Shown here piece after piece: positions 27,527 through 37,730 of a stretch of DNA of 64,000 nucleotides. The notes below the pieces were generated by a model that had not been told where the DNA came from, did no database searches, and was given only the letters and a program-made list of their open reading frames with translations. The position numbers and the translations under genes are program-made. Numbering within the stretch: position 1 is the stretch's first letter; each line of letters opens with the position of its first letter. Source of the DNA: Marinagarivorans sp. (GTDB lineage Bacteria; Pseudomonadota; Gammaproteobacteria; Pseudomonadales; Cellvibrionaceae); contig JANQJB010000123.1 of NCBI GenBank assembly GCA_028281865.1, positions 1 through 64,000 on the forward strand, read 5' to 3'.

Positions 27527-28954
27527 TCAAGGTCCTGAGGGTAGGACTAATTCAGCAGCATAGTTATCCAGAGCTTGAAGAATTTTACTATCATCATGCG
27601 ATGTATCAGATTTTTTTAAATTCTCAATTCTAAGTCTCAATTCAGCAATTGATAGACAGGCTTCATCACCATGCTGTAGCCGCTCTGCAACAAATTCCTG
27701 CCACTGTTTTTCCTCGTCACCAGACAAACTCTGCGGAAAATTACGCGCGCGATAACGGAAAAAAACTTCGCTTAAACGATTATCGTCAAAATAGAATGTT
27801 CGCTCTTTTAAATCCTCTGCACTTGCATCTCTGATATGAGCAAAAGTAGATTTATCACGATTATTAATAAAACCGTTATACAGTTGTCGTTCAGGATCTT
27901 TGCGAGGCGCGAAATTTTCATCATCAAATACTGACGTAATTTTTTCGGCTACATTGAGTTTTAACAATTTTTGCCAATTTTTTTCATTTGTTTCTATATC
28001 AAGATTTAATCGTGCCGCTATAGTTTTATCAAGCAGCTTTGGCGTCACTAAAATGGGGCATTTATTTAAGTGAATAGACTTTAACGGAACCCTTTCGACT
28101 CCTTCAGGTAATTCGTTGCTTGGTGTAAACAGTCGATGTCGAATCTCATCGACATCAAATTCTTCAAGTACACCTGGGTCACCTGCCAAATCAAACGCAA
28201 TGACGGCATTTTTATTTGTCGGATGCATCGCGACAGGCGCCACTAGTGCTGCGCAGCCATTCGTCGAGGAAAATTTAGAGGAGATATGCAGCAGTGGTTT
28301 ATTATTATTTAAATCGATTAACGATCCTGCTTCTACTTTTGAGCGATGCTTAAAACAATAGTCGTACAGCTTCGGCTGTTTTTCCCTGATGAGTTTTGCC
28401 ATCTCAATGGTCGCTACGACATCGGAGTATGCATCGTGCGCATTAATGTGGGTAATATTATTGGCAATACTTAAATTTTCAAGTTTAAAACTGGGTTTGC
28501 CGTCAACGAACGGCCACTCGATTCCATCGGGCCGCAAGGCATAACAAAGCCGCACAACATCGATAATATCCCAGCGGCTGTTACCGTTGCGCCACTCGCG
28601 CTCATAGGGATCATAGAAATTTCGATAAAATAAATAACGCGAAACTTCGTCATCGAAGCGAATAGAATTATAGCCGGCACCACACGTACCCGGCCTCGCT
28701 AGCTCATCGAAGATCGCTTGAGCAAATTGGTATTCTAAAAGTCCTTTTTCGCTCGCAAGCTGAGGCGTAATACCCGTCACCAAGCAAGCTTCGGGATGGG
28801 GCAGAACATCGGGGGGAGGTTGGCAATAATGTACAACCGGTTCATCAATAATATTTAACTCTAAATCCGTCCGCACTCCCGCAAATTGGCTGGGCCGGTC
28901 AATGCTGGGGTCGGCGCCCCAAGTTTCGTAGTCGTGCCAAAAAAAAGTTTGCAT
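27527..28954 (-). CDS. sbcB: Exodeoxyribonuclease I
   Basis: A 475-residue single-strand 3'-5' exonuclease (SbcB/XonA) used in recombination and mismatch repair. The DEDDh exonuclease domain shows FFWHDYETWGADP (motif I Asp-x-Glu), GAGYNSIRFDDEVSRYLFYRNFYDPY (motif II) and THINAHDAYSDVVATIEMA (motif III). The C-terminal SH3-like and helical domains follow, with FYFDDNRLSEVFFRYRARNFP near residue 390. Length matches E. coli ExoI (475). dcd lies 75 bp downstream on the upstream side of transcription (both on the minus strand). Confidence 0.95.
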   Translation of the reverse strand: MQTFFWHDYETWGADPSIDRPSQFAGVRTDLELNIIDEPVVHYCQPPPDVLPHPEACLVTGITPQLASEKGLLEYQFAQAIFDELARPGTCGAGYNSIRFDDEVSRYLFYRNFYDPYEREWRNGNSRWDIIDVVRLCYALRPDGIEWPFVDGKPSFKLENLSIANNITHINAHDAYSDVVATIEMAKLIREKQPKLYDYCFKHRSKVEAGSLIDLNNNKPLLHISSKFSSTNGCAALVAPVAMHPTNKNAVIAFDLAGDPGVLEEFDVDEIRHRLFTPSNELPEGVERVPLKSIHLNKCPILVTPKLLDKTIAARLNLDIETNEKNWQKLLKLNVAEKITSVFDDENFAPRKDPERQLYNGFINNRDKSTFAHIRDASAEDLKERTFYFDDNRLSEVFFRYRARNFPQSLSGDEEKQWQEFVAERLQHGDEACLSIAELRLRIENLKKSDTSHDDSKILQALDNYAAELVLPSGP

Positions 28955-29029
28955 AATATTTAGGTTGTTTTCTTTAGCGCTTAAAACTGGTTTTTTGGGG
29001 ATTAGATTATGAAGCCTAGGTTTTGGATT

Positions 29030-29599
29030 TTACGTTTGCGGCAATGTGACGCCGCGCTGTCCTTGATATTTTCCACCGCGATCTTTATAACTGGTTTCGC
29101 ACACTTCATCGCTTTCCAAAAATAACATTTGTGCAACGCCTTCGTTGGCATAAATTTTTGCAGGCAATGGAGTAGTATTGGAAAATTCAAGGGTGACGTG
29201 CCCTTCCCACTCTGGTTCCAACGGCGTTACATTTACGATAATGCCGCAACGGGCGTAAGTAGATTTGCCTAAACAAATCGTTAATACATTGCGCGGGATT
29301 CGAAAATATTCAACTGTTCTTGCTAGTGCAAAGGAGTTGGGCGGAATAATACATTCATCCGCTTTCATATCGACAAAGCTGCCTTCATCAAATTTTTTCG
29401 GATCGACTGTCACTGAGTGTACGTTGGTGAACACCTTAAATTCATCTGCGCAGCGGACATCATATCCGTAACTGGAGGTACCGTAAGAGACCAGACGATT
29501 ATCATTTGCGCCATAGCGCACTTGGCCTTGTTCAAACGGCTCAATCATGCCTTCGCTTTCCGCCATGCGGCGTATCCACTTATCGGATTTGATGCTCAT
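29030..29599 (-). CDS. dcd: dCTP deaminase
   Basis: A 189-residue homotrimeric enzyme converting dCTP to dUTP, the main dUMP source in gammaproteobacteria. Signatures: [14 protein letters not shown] at the start, [17 protein letters not shown], the active-site loop [17 protein letters not shown] with its catalytic Glu, [34 protein letters not shown], and the nucleotide-lid tail [17 protein letters not shown]. Full length against E. coli Dcd (193). It sits between apbC (upstream, across the palindromic repeat region) and sbcB. Confidence 0.96.
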   Translation of the reverse strand: MSIKSDKWIRRMAESEGMIEPFEQGQVRYGANDNRLVSYGTSSYGYDVRCADEFKVFTNVHSVTVDPKKFDEGSFVDMKADECIIPPNSFALARTVEYFRIPRNVLTICLGKSTYARCGIIVNVTPLEPEWEGHVTLEFSNTTPLPAKIYANEGVAQMLFLESDEVCETSYKDRGGKYQGQRGVTLPQT

Positions 29600-29689
29600 T
29601 TACTTTGAGTTCCTCGGTCTTAAAATCTAAAGGGTAAGGGATTCTAGCGAGTTTGTTGTGGTTTCGCCATGATCTAAATTTTTGCTTTT

Positions 29690-30035
29690 TCTTTTGCTGG
29701 AGGTTTGTACCACGAACCCGCAAATCACTGGGTGGAGCAAATCAAAAACACGTGAACCCATCCATGGGGCTCCCTCGCGACTCCTGTCGCCAGGGTTTTG
29801 ATTTGCTCCACCCAGCACTTTGCTCACTTTGGCAGCACAACGGGAAACAATGTTGGATCTCGCGCGGTGTGAGTTTGATGTCGGGTAAGTAAAAGTGAGA
29901 CCCCCACGCCAGGAGGCGTGAGGGAGCTCCAGGGATGGATTTACGTGTTCTCACTTTTGCTCACCCGGCAGCAAACGGATTCAAAAAAACAATGGCAGAA
30001 TCTGGCCCTTAGTCATCAACAGTAATGATCTCGAA
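29690..30035. repeat. Duplicated ~345-bp block, copy A (contains palindromic elements A1 and A2)
   Basis: This block repeats at a constant offset of 415 bp in copy B (30105-30450). It carries two hairpin elements. A1 (29728-29815) has perfect 20-bp arms beginning CTGGGTGGAGC. A2 (29882-29967) has 19-bp arms beginning CGGGTAAGT, with two mismatches. The cores are roughly reverse complements of each other: A1 holds ACCCATCCATGGGGCTCCC and A2 the opposite strand of a similar string. The end of the copy (around 30006-30030) duplicates the last codons of apbC (reading ITVDD-stop on the minus strand), so the block was copied from the apbC side. Confidence 0.85.
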
Positions 30036-30104
30036 CGAAAATTACCCGGTCCGGGCTTGCAGATACACACGAGCAGCCATCGCCGTAGCATATGTTTGGG
30101 TAAT

Positions 30105-30450
30105 TCATTTGCTGGAAGTATGTGCCTCGAATCCGCAAATCACTGGGTAGAGCAAATCAAAAACACGTAAACCCTTCCATGGGGCTCCCTCGCGACTCCT
30201 GTCGCCAGGGTTTTGATTTGCTCTACCCAGCGCTTTGCTCACATGCGAAGCGCATCAGGAACTAATATTGAATCTCGCGTGATGCGAGTTTGATGTCGGG
30301 TGAGCAAAAGTGAGACCCCCACGCCAGGAGGCGTGAGGGAGCTCCAGGGATGGATTTACGTGTTCTCACTTTTGCTTACCCGGCAGCAAACGGATTCAAA
30401 AAAACAACGGCAGAATCTGGCCCTTAGTCATCAACAATCATTATCTCCGG
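30105..30450. repeat. Duplicated ~345-bp block, copy B (palindromic elements B1 and B2)
   Basis: Copy of the block above, overlapping the real 3' end of apbC. B1 (30143-30230) has perfect 20-bp arms; compared with A1 the left arm has A for G and the right arm T for C at the paired position, so the stem is kept. B2 (30297-30382) has 19-bp arms with one G-T type mismatch. The cores and spacings match copy A. Because apbC transcription runs leftwards into these hairpins, they may act as terminators or 3' RNA stabilisers; no T-run follows the stems, so simple intrinsic termination is not obvious. Confidence 0.85.
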
Positions 30451-31515
30451 AGCAGAAGCCCCTACCAAAGCCTGCTGCCACAAACGGCCAGACATCCCCC
30501 GCGCAATTGAACGATAACTTTGACTGACCTCTGACTCGGGATCAACCGCGACCGGCGGCTTACCATCATCAGTCTGTAGACGAATATCGAGCGCCAGCGG
30601 TAAACGTCCCAATAAATCGACAGCATAATCTTCGGCAAGCTTATCACCCCCATGCTCACCAAATATTGCCTCTTGGTGACCACATGCCGAACACGTGTGC
30701 ATGGACATATTCTCAACCACGCCCAGCACAGGAATATTCACCTTGCGAAACATTTCAATGCCCTTCTGCGCGTCCAACAACGCTATATCCTGCGGGGTTG
30801 TGACAATCACAGAGCCGGAAACAGGCACAGATTGCGAGAGTGTTAATTGAATATCACCCGTGCCCGGCGGCATGTCGATAAGGAGATAGTCAATATCATT
30901 CCAACGAGTCTGCCGCAGCAGTTGCTGCAAAGCGCCACTCACCATTGGGCCACGCCAAACCATCGGTGTTTTTTCAGTGACGAGGTTGCCCATGCTAATC
31001 ATATTGATGCCGTTAAGCGCCTCGATCGGCGCCATGGTGCTCGGCGCGAGAATTTCCGGGCGTCTATCCGCCACTCCTAGCATCTGTGCTTGGCTGGGAC
31101 CATAGATATCGGCATCAAGCACTCCGACATTCGCGCCCTCGTAGGCCAATGCTAAAGCAAGATTTACCGTTGTTGTGGACTTACCCACACCACCCTTTCC
31201 CGAAGCGACAGCAATAATATTTTTTACACCCGGAACCGTTTCAGCGGAGTTTTGCGGCTGAACAACGGGCGGTTTCCATTTCAGGCTTAGCGCCAGCAAG
31301 CTCTCATCAACTTGGAGAACATTTGCAAGGCCTGACAACGCAATGGGATCGTTGCGAGAGGGGAAGCCAAATTCGAAGCTTAAGGTCGCCTTACCCTCGT
31401 GTTGGTGGACTTCAGTCAAAGCATCCGCCAGTGCCATGCCGGGAACATCGTCAAGCGCGGTGCTTGCAAGCAGACTTTTTAACTCATTGATATCGTCAAA
31501 TATGGGTTGGGACAT
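30424..31515 (-). CDS. apbC: Mrp/ApbC-type Fe-S cluster carrier ATPase
   Basis: A 363-residue P-loop ATPase of the Mrp/Nbp35 group, loading [4Fe-4S] clusters onto target proteins. An N-terminal MIP18-like domain (about 1-85) precedes the deviant Walker A, AVASGKGGVGKSTTTVNLA, then DADIYGPSQ, the switch DYLLIDMPPGTGD and the cluster-binding CSACGHQ (Cys-x-x-Cys). I use ATG 31515 (MSQPIFDD); the longer frame to 31548 adds eleven residues with no family match. It is divergent from metG, a common pairing in gammaproteobacteria. Its last codons are duplicated in the repeat block at 29690. Confidence 0.94.
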   Translation of the reverse strand: MSQPIFDDINELKSLLASTALDDVPGMALADALTEVHQHEGKATLSFEFGFPSRNDPIALSGLANVLQVDESLLALSLKWKPPVVQPQNSAETVPGVKNIIAVASGKGGVGKSTTTVNLALALAYEGANVGVLDADIYGPSQAQMLGVADRRPEILAPSTMAPIEALNGINMISMGNLVTEKTPMVWRGPMVSGALQQLLRQTRWNDIDYLLIDMPPGTGDIQLTLSQSVPVSGSVIVTTPQDIALLDAQKGIEMFRKVNIPVLGVVENMSMHTCSACGHQEAIFGEHGGDKLAEDYAVDLLGRLPLALDIRLQTDDGKPPVAVDPESEVSQSYRSIARGMSGRLWQQALVGASAPEIMIVDD

Positions 31516-31629
31516 TCTCGTACTCCAGGCCACTTTATATCGCAACACATTGTATCGGATTTAACTCGTCATACCATGCCCAATCTCGATGCGAAACGCG
31601 GTCCTTCGTGGTATAGTTGCGCGTTTTTT

Positions 31630-31649
31630 CTCCACCGGTGCCGGCGGAG
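31630..31649 (+). promoter_or_regulatory. Hairpin in the metG leader
   Basis: CTCCACCGG and CCGGCGGAG form a 9-bp stem with one mismatch and a 2-nt loop, 41 nt before the metG start. The T-run lies before, not after, the stem on the plus strand, so it is not an ordinary terminator. It may be a leader structure or chance. Confidence 0.3.
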
Positions 31650-31689
31650 ATTACACAGCAATTATCGTTGATCTAATCAGAAGGTAAAC

Positions 31690-33705
31690 ATGAGCGAACG
31701 TCGTAAAATTCTGGTCACAAGTGCATTGCCTTACGCCAATGGCTCGATTCATCTCGGTCATATGTTCGAGACCATTTTGACCGATATTTGGGTCCGTTTT
31801 CAAAAGCAGCGCGGTCACGATTGTTTATACATGTGCGCCGATGATGCACACGGCAGTGGCATTATGCTCAGCGCCGAGAAAAAAGGGGTGAGCCCAGAAG
31901 AACATATCGCTTCGATTAAAGAGGAGCACCAGCGCGACTTTGCCGGTTTTTATATTGGCTTCAATAATTATCACAGCACACATTCCGAAGAAAATCGCTT
32001 TTACTCAGAACTTATTTACAATCAATTAAAAGAAAAAGGCCATATCGCTCGTCGATCAATAAAGCAAGCGTACGACCCAGAAAAACAAATGTTTTTGGCC
32101 GACCGTTACGTTAAGGGCACATGTCCGAAATGCAAATCTCCGGACCAATACGGTGATAACTGCGAAGTTTGTTCTGCCACCTATTCTGCCATGGAGCTGA
32201 TTAACCCCAAGTCTGTGGTTTCTGGCGCAACGCCAATTGAAAAAGAGTCTGAACATTTATTTTTTAAACTCGCGGACTTTACCGAGTTTTTGCGCGAGTG
32301 GACGACCGCGGGCCACATACAAGACTCCGTCGCGAATAAATTAGCCGAATGGTTAAAAGAAGAGTTGCGTGAGTGGGATATTACACGCGATGCTCCCTAT
32401 TTCGGTTTTGAGATTCCCGGCGAAAAAGACAAATATTTTTACGTTTGGCTCGATGCCCCCATCGGTTATATGGCTTCATTTAAGCAATACTGTGAGCGTG
32501 AAGGGGTAGATTTCGATTCATATTGGAAAGCAGATTCGGATGCCGAGCTTTATCACTTTATCGGCAAAGATATTATTTATTTCCATGCTTTGTTTTGGCC
32601 AGCGATGCTCAGTGCATCGGGCTTTCGCACGCCAACAAAAGTTTGTGCTCACGGTTTTGTCACTGTAAATGGCGAGAAAATGTCGAAATCCCGCGGTACT
32701 TTTATTAATGCTGCAACTTATTTAGAACACTTAAACCCTGAATATTTGCGCTATTACTATGCCAGTAAAATAAGCGATACGATTGATGATATTGACTTAA
32801 ACCTCGAGGATTTCGTTGCTAAAGTGAATTCTGATTTAGTTGGCAAGGTGGTCAATATTGCCAGCCGTACGGCAAAATTTATTAGTAAATCAGGTGGTGT
32901 GCTCGCTGAAAATATTCACGACGAGGCGCTCTGGAATAAATTTATCTGCGCGGGTGAAACGATCGCAAACTTTTACGAAAATCGTGAACTCGGCAAAGCC
33001 ATGCGCGAAATTATGGCGCTGGCGGATGCTGCCAATGAGTATATTGCCGCACAAGCACCTTGGGCAATGGTGAAAGAACCGGGCCGTGAACAAGAAGTCA
33101 AAGAAGTATGTTCGCTGGGCGTAAATTTATTTCGTGTATTAATGACTTACCTAAAACCTGTGCTACCAGAAACCGCAAAAGCATCTGAAGCATTCTTAAA
33201 TTGCGAATTAAACTGGTCTACAGCACCCGAATTTTTGGGCTCTCATGCAATAAACGCGTTTAAACCTCTAATGAGTCGCATTGACATGAAAAAAGTCGAG
33301 GCCGTTGTAGAAGCCAGTAAGGAAAGCACAGAATCCAAACCCGAACCTCAGGGCTGGCTCGCGCAAGAGCCAATCGCAGCGGAAATTGAATATGGCGACT
33401 TCGCCAAAGTCGATTTACGCGTTGTCAAAATCGCCTATGCAGAACATGTCGAGGGAGCGGATAAATTACTACGACTAACTCTCGACCTCGGAGGCGAAAC
33501 TCGCAATGTTTTTGCGGGAATTAAAAATGCCTATCAGCCGGAAGAATTAATAGGCAAACACACGGTAATGGTCGCCAACTTAAAACCACGCAAAATGAAA
33601 TTTGGCATGTCAGAAGGTATGGTATTGGCAGCGGGCCCGGGAGGTAAAGAACTATTTATCTTAGAGCCCAATGAGGGAGCAGAACCTGGCATGCGTGTGA
33701 TGTAA
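31690..33705 (+). CDS. metG: Methionyl-tRNA synthetase
   Basis: A 671-residue class I aminoacyl-tRNA synthetase. The HIGH motif is HLGH (21-24) and KMSKS lies at 330-334. A four-Cys zinc knuckle (Cys145, 148, 158, 161; CPKC...CEVC) sits in the connective peptide. The C-terminal ~110 residues are the tRNA-binding (EMAP/Trbp111) dimerisation domain: [26 protein letters not shown] and MSEGMVLAA. Full length against E. coli MetG (677). AGAAGG precedes ATG 31690. The rsx operon starts 15 bp after its stop, so the two may share transcription. Confidence 0.97.
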   Translation: MSERRKILVTSALPYANGSIHLGHMFETILTDIWVRFQKQRGHDCLYMCADDAHGSGIMLSAEKKGVSPEEHIASIKEEHQRDFAGFYIGFNNYHSTHSEENRFYSELIYNQLKEKGHIARRSIKQAYDPEKQMFLADRYVKGTCPKCKSPDQYGDNCEVCSATYSAMELINPKSVVSGATPIEKESEHLFFKLADFTEFLREWTTAGHIQDSVANKLAEWLKEELREWDITRDAPYFGFEIPGEKDKYFYVWLDAPIGYMASFKQYCEREGVDFDSYWKADSDAELYHFIGKDIIYFHALFWPAMLSASGFRTPTKVCAHGFVTVNGEKMSKSRGTFINAATYLEHLNPEYLRYYYASKISDTIDDIDLNLEDFVAKVNSDLVGKVVNIASRTAKFISKSGGVLAENIHDEALWNKFICAGETIANFYENRELGKAMREIMALADAANEYIAAQAPWAMVKEPGREQEVKEVCSLGVNLFRVLMTYLKPVLPETAKASEAFLNCELNWSTAPEFLGSHAINAFKPLMSRIDMKKVEAVVEASKESTESKPEPQGWLAQEPIAAEIEYGDFAKVDLRVVKIAYAEHVEGADKLLRLTLDLGGETRNVFAGIKNAYQPEELIGKHTVMVANLKPRKMKFGMSEGMVLAAGPGGKELFILEPNEGAEPGMRVM

Positions 33706-33720
33706 CAATTTAACAAGCCG

Positions 33721-34296
33721 ATGACCGAATTTTTTATCATTTTACTTAGCACAGTGCTTGTCAATAATTTTGTACTCGTACAATTTCTCGGCCTGTGTCC
33801 GTTTATGGGTGTTTCCAATAAATTGGAGACGGCTATTGGCATGAGTGCCGCCACGACATTTGTGTTAACACTGGCAAGTATTTGCAGTTATATTGTGCAC
33901 GACTGGCTATTGTTACCGCTGGGCTTGAGTTTTTTAAAAACCATTTCTTTTATTTTAGTGATAGCAGCTGTCGTACAGTTTGCCAAAATGTTTATTGAAA
34001 AAACCAGCCCTCTGCTTTATCGGGTATTGGGCGTGTTTTTACCATTAATTACAACCAATTGCGCTGTGCTAGGTGTCGCACTGCAAAATACCAATAAAGT
34101 GCATAATTTTTCCCAGTCAGCGCTCTATGGTTTTGGTGCTGCTGTCGGTTTTTCGTTAGTACTTATTTTATTTTCTGCAATGCGCGAGCGACTTGCTGTT
34201 GCCGATGTTCCCACCCCCTTTAAGGGTGCAGCCATCGGTATGATTACTGCTGGTTTAATGTCTCTCGCCTTTATGGGCTTTGCCGGGTTGGTATAA
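33721..34296 (+). CDS. rsxA: Electron transport complex subunit RsxA (RnfA)
   Basis: A 191-residue, six-span inner-membrane subunit of the Rnf/Rsx complex, which moves electrons between NADH and ferredoxin coupled to ion transport, or keeps SoxR reduced. Typical stretches: [47 protein letters not shown] and [28 protein letters not shown]. The Cys-containing transmembrane motifs (LGLCP and TNCAVLG) bind the inter-subunit [2Fe-2S] cluster with RsxE in studied complexes. First gene of rsxABCDGE; rsxB follows after 2 bp. Confidence 0.96.
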   Translation: MTEFFIILLSTVLVNNFVLVQFLGLCPFMGVSNKLETAIGMSAATTFVLTLASICSYIVHDWLLLPLGLSFLKTISFILVIAAVVQFAKMFIEKTSPLLYRVLGVFLPLITTNCAVLGVALQNTNKVHNFSQSALYGFGAAVGFSLVLILFSAMRERLAVADVPTPFKGAAIGMITAGLMSLAFMGFAGLV

Positions 34297-34298
34297 AC

Positions 34299-34910
34299 GT
34301 GTTGGCCTTTTTTGAACAATACCCGATTATCTCGGCATTAATTGCGTTAACCAGTTTATCGCTTGTTTTTGGCGCAGTATTAGGCTTTGCATCGGTAAAA
34401 TTCAAAGTCGAAGGCAATCCACTTGTCGATCAGGTCGACGAAATTCTACCGCAAACACAGTGTGGCCAATGCGGCTACCCCGGTTGTCGCCCGTATGCGC
34501 AAGCAATTGTGAACGACGGAGACCAAATTAATAAATGCCCGCCAGGTGGACAAACAACCATAAACGCACTGGCGGATTTATTAGATGTAGAAGCTCCCTC
34601 GCTTGACGAAGAGCACGGCGAGGAGTCCGACGTAAAAACAGTTGCATTTATTCGCGAAGAAGACTGCATTGGTTGCACGAAATGCATTCAGGCCTGTCCC
34701 GTAGATGCAATACTCGGCGCCGCAAAACATATGCACACGGTAATCGCATCGGAGTGCACCGGCTGCGATTTATGTGTTGAGCCCTGCCCGGTCGACTGTA
34801 TCGATATGCTTCCAGTAGAAAAAGGCCTGAAAGATTGGTCCTGGGAATTACCGCAACCGGCCAATATTATTGCAACAGATAAAAAACCTCACTCGGAGAA
34901 CGCCGCGTGA
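34299..34910 (+). CDS. rsxB: Electron transport complex subunit RsxB (RnfB)
   Basis: A 203-residue ferredoxin-like subunit. An N-terminal membrane anchor (8-30) is followed by a [4Fe-4S] domain with [15 protein letters not shown] and two ferredoxin motifs, [14 protein letters not shown] and [14 protein letters not shown]. Starts with GTG 34299, just 2 bp after the rsxA stop, and overlaps rsxC by 4 nt (GTGA), indicating translational coupling. All cluster cysteines are present. Confidence 0.96.
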   Translation: MLAFFEQYPIISALIALTSLSLVFGAVLGFASVKFKVEGNPLVDQVDEILPQTQCGQCGYPGCRPYAQAIVNDGDQINKCPPGGQTTINALADLLDVEAPSLDEEHGEESDVKTVAFIREEDCIGCTKCIQACPVDAILGAAKHMHTVIASECTGCDLCVEPCPVDCIDMLPVEKGLKDWSWELPQPANIIATDKKPHSENAA

Positions 34911-36652
34911 GGAAAATTTGGGATATTCACGGTGGCGTGCATCCGCCTGAAAATAAAATTCAATCCAATCAAAAACCGATTGGTGTAATGCCGTTGCCCG
35001 ACTGGGTCTCTCTACCATTGAACCAGCATGTAGGTGCTCCCGCGCGGCCGCTGGTAAAGGTCGGCGATCACGTAAAAACAGCACAACTTATCGCTGACGC
35101 CGAAGGCTTTGTCAGCGCGCCTGTACATGCATCACTTTCGGGAAAAGTGGTCGCAATCGAAAACCGCCCCATTCCACACGCATCCGGTATGCAAGCCCCT
35201 TGCATCGTGATTGAATCCGATGGAGAAGACACTTGGACCGAACTGCAACCTTGTGAAAATTACATGGATTTGCAAGCGGAAATATTGCTTGAAAAAGTGC
35301 GCAGTGCTGGAATTGCAGGCTTAGGCGGAGCCGGTTTTCCGACCGCTGTAAAATTACAACCGGACGCAAACAAAAAAATCGATACGCTGATTTTAAATGG
35401 TACTGAGTGCGAGCCTTATATTACTGCTGACGATGTGCTAATGCGCGAGCAGGCGAACGATATCATCGCGGGCGCGCAACTGATGGCAAAACTTCTCGAT
35501 AATCCGAGAATTTTAATCGGTGTAGAAGACAATAAACCTGAAGCCATTAAAGCGCTGACTGACGCTGCGCAAAACACGGCGATAGAAATTATTTCTTTTC
35601 CCACCAAATACCCTTCAGGTGGTGAAAAGCAGCTTATCCAGATATTAACCGGTAAAGAAGTTAAAAGTGGAACACTTCCCTCCGAGATAGGCATCGTCTT
35701 GCAAAACGTCGGTACTGCAGTCGCGGCTTTCCAAGCAATTAAAGATGGCATACCTTTAATTGAGCGGGTAACGACAGTGGTTGGCCGGTCACTGCAAATA
35801 CAACGCAACGTGCATGTTAGATTAGGAACGCCCATCCAACATCTATTATCGCAACACGGTTTTGATGAAAATAATTGCGCGCGTATTATTATCGGTGGGC
35901 CGATGATGGGTTATACCGTCGACAGCATCAGCGTACCGGTAATTAAAACGACTAATTGTGTTCTTGTTCCCAGTGAAGACGAAATGCCAACACCGCCGCC
36001 GACACAACCCTGTATCCGCTGCGGGCATTGTGCCGATGCGTGCCCTGCCAATTTATTACCGCAACAACTTTACTGGTACAGCCAAGCGCAAGACTTCGAG
36101 AAACTGCAAGCGCATCATTTAATGGATTGTATTGAATGTGGCGCATGCTCTTATGTTTGCCCAAGCGCTATCCCATTGGTGCAGTATTATCGCGCGTCTA
36201 AAGGTGCAATTCGTCAGCAACAAATAGACAAACAAAAATCTGATCGCGCTCGCTTGCGGTTTGAAGCTCATAAAGAGCGCGTGGAAAAAGCAGAGGCGGA
36301 AAAAGAAGCCAAACGGGCTGCACGCAAAAAAGCTGCTGAAGAAGCGCGAAAGAAAATCGATTTAACGAAGTCACAACCAGCGGAAAAAAGCGATACCGCT
36401 AAACTCGACCCTGTCGCCGCAGCAATGGCAAAGGCAGCAAATACTAAAGCAGATCCTGCCGACGAAAAAGCCAAAATCGAAAGAAACTTGGAAAGTGCTC
36501 GCAATCGCTTAGCGAGATTTAACCATCAGCTCAACGATGCTCGCAACGAAAACGATGAGGCGCGCGCGGGAAAATTAGAGCCGAAAATTAAACAAACCGA
36601 ACTAAAAATAAGCGAGTTAGAAAATAAACTCGCTCAGATGGCAAAAACTTAA
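34907..36652 (+). CDS. rsxC: Electron transport complex subunit RsxC (RnfC)
   Basis: A 581-residue NADH-oxidising peripheral subunit. Motifs: [11 protein letters not shown] near the start, the NADH/FMN region [15 protein letters not shown] and [16 protein letters not shown], and two [4Fe-4S] motifs, [12 protein letters not shown] and [12 protein letters not shown]. The C-terminal ~150 residues form a charged Lys/Ala/Glu coiled-coil tail; it is shorter than the repeat-rich tail of E. coli RsxC (740 residues). GTG start inside the rsxB stop; rsxD begins directly after the stop. Confidence 0.96.
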   Translation: MRKIWDIHGGVHPPENKIQSNQKPIGVMPLPDWVSLPLNQHVGAPARPLVKVGDHVKTAQLIADAEGFVSAPVHASLSGKVVAIENRPIPHASGMQAPCIVIESDGEDTWTELQPCENYMDLQAEILLEKVRSAGIAGLGGAGFPTAVKLQPDANKKIDTLILNGTECEPYITADDVLMREQANDIIAGAQLMAKLLDNPRILIGVEDNKPEAIKALTDAAQNTAIEIISFPTKYPSGGEKQLIQILTGKEVKSGTLPSEIGIVLQNVGTAVAAFQAIKDGIPLIERVTTVVGRSLQIQRNVHVRLGTPIQHLLSQHGFDENNCARIIIGGPMMGYTVDSISVPVIKTTNCVLVPSEDEMPTPPPTQPCIRCGHCADACPANLLPQQLYWYSQAQDFEKLQAHHLMDCIECGACSYVCPSAIPLVQYYRASKGAIRQQQIDKQKSDRARLRFEAHKERVEKAEAEKEAKRAARKKAAEEARKKIDLTKSQPAEKSDTAKLDPVAAAMAKAANTKADPADEKAKIERNLESARNRLARFNHQLNDARNENDEARAGKLEPKIKQTELKISELENKLAQMAKT

Positions 36653-37711
36653 ATGAGTTTTTTACGCGCAAGTTCACCCCATGCTCACAGTGCTCTAACA
36701 ACAGCGCGCGTTATGCAGTGGGTGCTGCTTGCAACTCTCCCGGGCCTAGCAGCGCTAACTGTATTTTTCGGTATTGGTAGCTTAATTAATATCGCATTAG
36801 CCTGCATATTTGCACTGCTTTTCGAGGCAGCTGTACTCAAATTACGTAAGCGCAATGCCCTGATTTATTTGCGCGATTGCAGCGCTTTAGTCACCGCTGT
36901 TTTACTCGGCTTAGCTTTACCGCCCTACTGCCCCTGGTGGGTTGTGATGCTTGGAGTATTTTTCGCTATCGTTGTAGCAAAACATTTGTTTGGCGGCTTG
37001 GGCTATAACCCGTTTAATCCGGCGATGGTCGGTTATGTAGCCCTGCTTATTTCCTTTCCCGTAGAAATGACACAGTGGGCAGCACCATCGACGCTGTCAA
37101 ATGCTTCAGCGAGTTTTCCGCCCATCGTGGAATCGCTCACCCACGTGTTTAGCCACGATACCCTCGACGGCTATACCGCTGCGACCCCTCTCGAAGTATT
37201 GAAACTTCGCGAAGGGTTAACGCTCGATACCTTATATACCAACGAAGCAATATTCAATCAAGCTCGCTGGGCGGGAGTGGGTTGGGAATGGGTCAATATC
37301 GGCTTTTTAATTGGTGGTATTTTCCTACTCTATAAGCGCGTATTTACTTGGCATGCTCCGGTCGCGATGTTAGCGACACTCACACTTTGCTCATTCTTAT
37401 TTTATGATGCCGGAGGTTCGCAAAGTGCCGGTTCTCCGCTATTTCATTTACTCTCAGGCGGCACGATGCTCGGCGCATTTTTTATTTTAACTGACCCAGT
37501 CTCATCTGCAGTAAGTAATAAAGGGCGCTTAATTTTTGGCGGCTTAGCTGGCGTTATTATTTTTGTTATTCGCGTGTGGGGAATATACCCAGATGCCATA
37601 GCATTTGCGGTTTTGTTAATGAATTTTGCTGCGCCATTTATCGATTATTACACTGTGCCACGTACCTACGGCCACAACCGGGCACATCGCGTGACTAAAA
37701 TCAAAGAGTAA
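36653..37711 (+). CDS. rsxD: Electron transport complex subunit RsxD (RnfD)
   Basis: A 352-residue membrane subunit with about ten spans. HSALTTARVMQWVLLATLPG at the start, KHLFGGLGYNPFNPAMVGY, and the covalent-FMN motif DGYTAATPLEVLK (flavin-binding Thr after Ala-Ala) are typical, as is GGTMLGAFFILTDPVSSAV. Starts directly at the rsxC stop (TAA-ATG), with rsxG 19 bp downstream. Confidence 0.95.
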   Translation: MSFLRASSPHAHSALTTARVMQWVLLATLPGLAALTVFFGIGSLINIALACIFALLFEAAVLKLRKRNALIYLRDCSALVTAVLLGLALPPYCPWWVVMLGVFFAIVVAKHLFGGLGYNPFNPAMVGYVALLISFPVEMTQWAAPSTLSNASASFPPIVESLTHVFSHDTLDGYTAATPLEVLKLREGLTLDTLYTNEAIFNQARWAGVGWEWVNIGFLIGGIFLLYKRVFTWHAPVAMLATLTLCSFLFYDAGGSQSAGSPLFHLLSGGTMLGAFFILTDPVSSAVSNKGRLIFGGLAGVIIFVIRVWGIYPDAIAFAVLLMNFAAPFIDYYTVPRTYGHNRAHRVTKIKE

Positions 37712-37730
37712 AACAGTAAAGCCAAGTTCA

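Noticed and set aside
29653-30527. Several short open frames through the palindromic repeats
   Set aside because: They are reading frames within inverted repeats; homologous frames in the two copies differ in reading and there is no start-site support.
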